Origin: JACCZX01 sp038216465
GTDB taxonomy: Bacteria; Pseudomonadota; Gammaproteobacteria; Burkholderiales; Burkholderiaceae_F
Direction: 5' to 3'
DNA length: 64,000 nt
Assembly (NCBI GenBank): GCA_038216465.1
Contig: JBBQQC010000007.1
Span: forward strand, 56,111-120,110
Part shown: positions 62,030 to 64,000 of the stretch, piece by piece
How the letters are laid out: each line of letters begins with the position of its first letter
Position numbering within the stretch: the first letter of the stretch is position 1
The notes under the pieces: generated by a model
Seen by the model: the letters and a program-made list of their open reading frames with translations, nothing else
Told to the model about the DNA's origin: nothing
The model's database searches: none
Program-made: the position numbers and the translations under genes

Positions 62030-62956
62030 ATGCTGCAAACCGGGCTGTTCACGCATCGCGAGTGTTCCAAACACGAGATGGGCTCGTGGCACCCGGAGTG
62101 TCCGGCGCGGCTGGCCGCAATTTCGGATCACCTGATCGCGACCGGCATCGCACCGCATTTGAAGCACCACGATGCGCCGCTTGCGTCGATCGAAGTACTG
62201 CAGCGTGCGCACAGCGCTTCTTATGTTCAACGTTTGCACTCTAGTGTACCGACCCACGGCTACCGCCCGCTGGATCCCGACACGACGATGAATACGCATA
62301 CGCTGAACGCGGCGCTGCGTGCGGCCGGCGCGGTGGTCGACGCGACCGACCGCGTTGCGGGCGGCGAGATTGCAAATGCATTTTGCGCGGTGCGTCCGCC
62401 GGGGCATCATGCATGTCAGTCGGCCGCAATGGGGTTCTGTTTCTTCAACAATATTGCCGTCGGCGCGCGGCACGCATTGCATGCGCACGGTATCGAGCGT
62501 ATTGCGATCATCGATTTCGACGTCCATCATGGCAATGGGACCGAAGAGATTTTTGCTGACGACGACAAGGTGTTAATGGCCAGCTTTTTCCAGCATCCGT
62601 TTTATCCGTACAGCGGTACCGGGAACCTCGCGAAAAACATGGTGAACGTACCCCTTCCGGCCGGAACCAAGGGCGACGTGGCGAGGCAGGTCGTGGACGA
62701 AGTGTGGCTGCCACGCCTGAACCAGTTCGAACCGCAGATGCTTTTCGTGTCGGCCGGCTTCGACGCACACCGCGAGGACGATCTGGGCCAGATGGGCCTG
62801 GTCGAAGCCGATTACGCTTACATCACCGAGCGCCTGATGCAGGTAGCTGACGAGCATGCGGGCGGCCGCATCGTCAGCTCCCTGGAAGGCGGGTACAACC
62901 TCAGCGCGCTGGCACGCAGTGCGGCGGCGCACGTCAAAGCGCTGGCGCGTCTATGA
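62030..62956 (+). CDS. Histone deacetylase-superfamily deacetylase (class II-like)
   Basis: 308 residues. The zinc and charge-relay motifs are present: RPPGHHA, IDFDVHHGNGTEEIF (D and H ligands), SAGFDAHREDDLG (D ligand) and SLEGGYNLSALA. Bacterial members are acetylpolyamine amidohydrolases, acetoin-utilisation or lysine deacetylases; the substrate is not determinable. Its stop overlaps the start of the acyl-CoA ligase (ATGA). Confidence 0.93.
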   Translation: MLQTGLFTHRECSKHEMGSWHPECPARLAAISDHLIATGIAPHLKHHDAPLASIEVLQRAHSASYVQRLHSSVPTHGYRPLDPDTTMNTHTLNAALRAAGAVVDATDRVAGGEIANAFCAVRPPGHHACQSAAMGFCFFNNIAVGARHALHAHGIERIAIIDFDVHHGNGTEEIFADDDKVLMASFFQHPFYPYSGTGNLAKNMVNVPLPAGTKGDVARQVVDEVWLPRLNQFEPQMLFVSAGFDAHREDDLGQMGLVEADYAYITERLMQVADEHAGGRIVSSLEGGYNLSALARSAAAHVKALARL

Positions 62957-64000
62957 CGCCGAACCTGTTTGATGCCGGCCTCGCGCGCAACGCGGCCAAC
63001 TTCGCGCCGCTGTCGCCGCTGCCATTTCTTGAGCGCGCAGCAACGGTCTTTCCTGCGCTGCCGGCGGTGGTTCACGGGCGTGGAGCGAATCAGCTGCGAC
63101 TAACGTGGGCACAGCTCTATGTGCGGTGTCGCCGCTTGGCGTCGGCGCTTGCGCGGCGCGGTGTAGTTCGTGGCGACACGGTCGCGGTGATGCTGCCCAA
63201 CACGCCACCGATGGTCGAGGCGCACTTCGGGGTTCCGATGACCGGCGCTGTGCTGAATGCGTTGAATACGCGGCTCGACGCCGCGTCGATCGCGTTCCAG
63301 CTGAATCACGGCGAAGCGAAGGTGCTGATCACCGACCGCGAATTCGCGCCGACGATCAAGGCGGCGCTCCCGGACGTCAAGCGGGAGCTGTTGATCATCG
63401 ACGTCGATGATCCGGTGTATGACGGTCCGGGTGAGCGACTTGGTGCGTTCGATTACGAGGCGTTTCTCGCGCAGGGCGCGCCGGACTACGCATGGAGCCC
63501 TCCCGCCGACGAATGGGATGCGATTGCGCTGAACTACACCTCGGGCACAACCGGTAATCCCAAGGGCGTGGTTTATTCGCACCGCGGTGCGTACACGAAT
63601 GCGGTGTCCAACGTCCTGGTATGGGCCATACACCACCATCCCGTGTATCTGTGGACACTGCCGATGTTCCACTGCAACGGCTGGTGCTTTCCGTGGACGA
63701 TTGCCGCGATGGTGGGCACCCACGTGTGTCTGCGCAAGGTTGAGGCGCAAACCGTGTTGGACGCGATCCGCGAGCACAAGGTCACGCATTATTGCGGGGC
63801 GCCGATCGTGCATGCGCTGCTGGTGACTGCGCCCGAAGCGATGAAGAAGGGGATTACGCACAAGGTGCACGCGATGGTTGCCGCAGCGGCGCCACCGGCG
63901 TCGATGATCGAGGGCATGGACAGAATGGGATTCGATCTGATCCATGTGTACGGGCTTACCGAGTCCTATGGGCCTGCGGCCGTGTGCGCCCGGCAACCTG
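62953..64000 (+). CDS. AMP-binding acyl-CoA synthetase, C-terminus outside the window
   Basis: 349 codons are present; the gene continues past the right edge. The adenylation P-loop YTSGTTGNPKGVVYSH and the FHCNGWCFPW block of fatty-acyl/cinnamoyl-type ligases are seen, with YGLTES (A5) near the end. It activates a carboxylic acid as an acyl-adenylate and then a CoA thioester. Start at ATG 62953, overlapping the HDAC stop by 4 bp, so the two are co-translated. Confidence 0.92.
   Translation, partial: MTPNLFDAGLARNAANFAPLSPLPFLERAATVFPALPAVVHGRGANQLRLTWAQLYVRCRRLASALARRGVVRGDTVAVMLPNTPPMVEAHFGVPMTGAVLNALNTRLDAASIAFQLNHGEAKVLITDREFAPTIKAALPDVKRELLIIDVDDPVYDGPGERLGAFDYEAFLAQGAPDYAWSPPADEWDAIALNYTSGTTGNPKGVVYSHRGAYTNAVSNVLVWAIHHHPVYLWTLPMFHCNGWCFPWTIAAMVGTHVCLRKVEAQTVLDAIREHKVTHYCGAPIVHALLVTAPEAMKKGITHKVHAMVAAAAPPASMIEGMDRMGFDLIHVYGLTESYGPAAVCARQP

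Overview
The window is GC-rich, gene-dense bacterial DNA with almost no intergenic space and no phage, insertion-sequence, integrase or CRISPR signature. Family content and gene order point to a betaproteobacterium, probably of the Burkholderiales/Nitrosomonadales type. The indicators are trxB, ftsK, lolA, rarA, serS in that order; argH divergent from algZ-algR-hemC-hemD-hemX-hemY; darP (yjgA) divergent from pmbA; a DUF4212 protein paired with a VC_2705-type sodium symporter; and MoxR-DUF58-TgpA. This is inferred from gene content, since no 16S gene is present.

Layout. 1-6 kb: the 5' end of gluQ, then two tandem membrane PAS-GGDEF diguanylate cyclases. 6-10 kb: pirin/DoxX pair, esterase-mog-darP operon, divergent pmbA. 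10-13.4 kb: a TRAP transporter whose binding protein converges on its two permease genes. 13.4-21 kb: argH, the AlgZ/AlgR two-component system and the hemCDXY haem operon. 21-30 kb: a second TRAP binding protein, the fluoride channel CrcB, a DUF4212/SSS symporter pair, a TPR protein, and an operon of aldehyde dehydrogenase plus TRAP permeases. 30-36.3 kb: ppa, an EamA exporter, a GNAT-like protein, nadE, glnB, smr, trxB. 36.3-39.9 kb: two tiny membrane proteins, then an operon of an intact LytS-type kinase, a catalytically dead kinase homologue and a LytTR regulator, sitting between trxB and ftsK. 40-51 kb: ftsK, lolA, a CDF transporter, a frameshifted FKBP, rarA, serS, tRNA-Ser(CGA), dodecin, DUF72, acs, tRNA-Ser(GGA). 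51-57 kb: a 2-hydroxyacid dehydrogenase, PaiB-like protein, a Fur-box-controlled iron ABC transporter and a two-gene aromatic ring-cleavage tail pathway. 57-64 kb: mltB-tgpA-DUF58-moxR operon, divergent histone-deacetylase-like hydrolase and an acyl-CoA ligase cut by the window end.

Most of the window is housekeeping and central metabolism. Haem synthesis, NAD synthesis, PII nitrogen sensing, acetate activation and organic-acid uptake by two TRAP systems and one sodium symporter fit a heterotroph living on small carboxylates. The least ordinary items are: the kinase/pseudokinase/LytTR operon at 36.8-39.9 kb; a leftover copy of the nadE 3' end between nadE and glnB, whose differences are mostly synonymous and which looks like a recombination scar; a frameshift in the last codons of the FKBP gene; the large soluble insertion and EF-hand-like loop in the sodium symporter; and the unusual arrangement of TRAP binding proteins and permeases.
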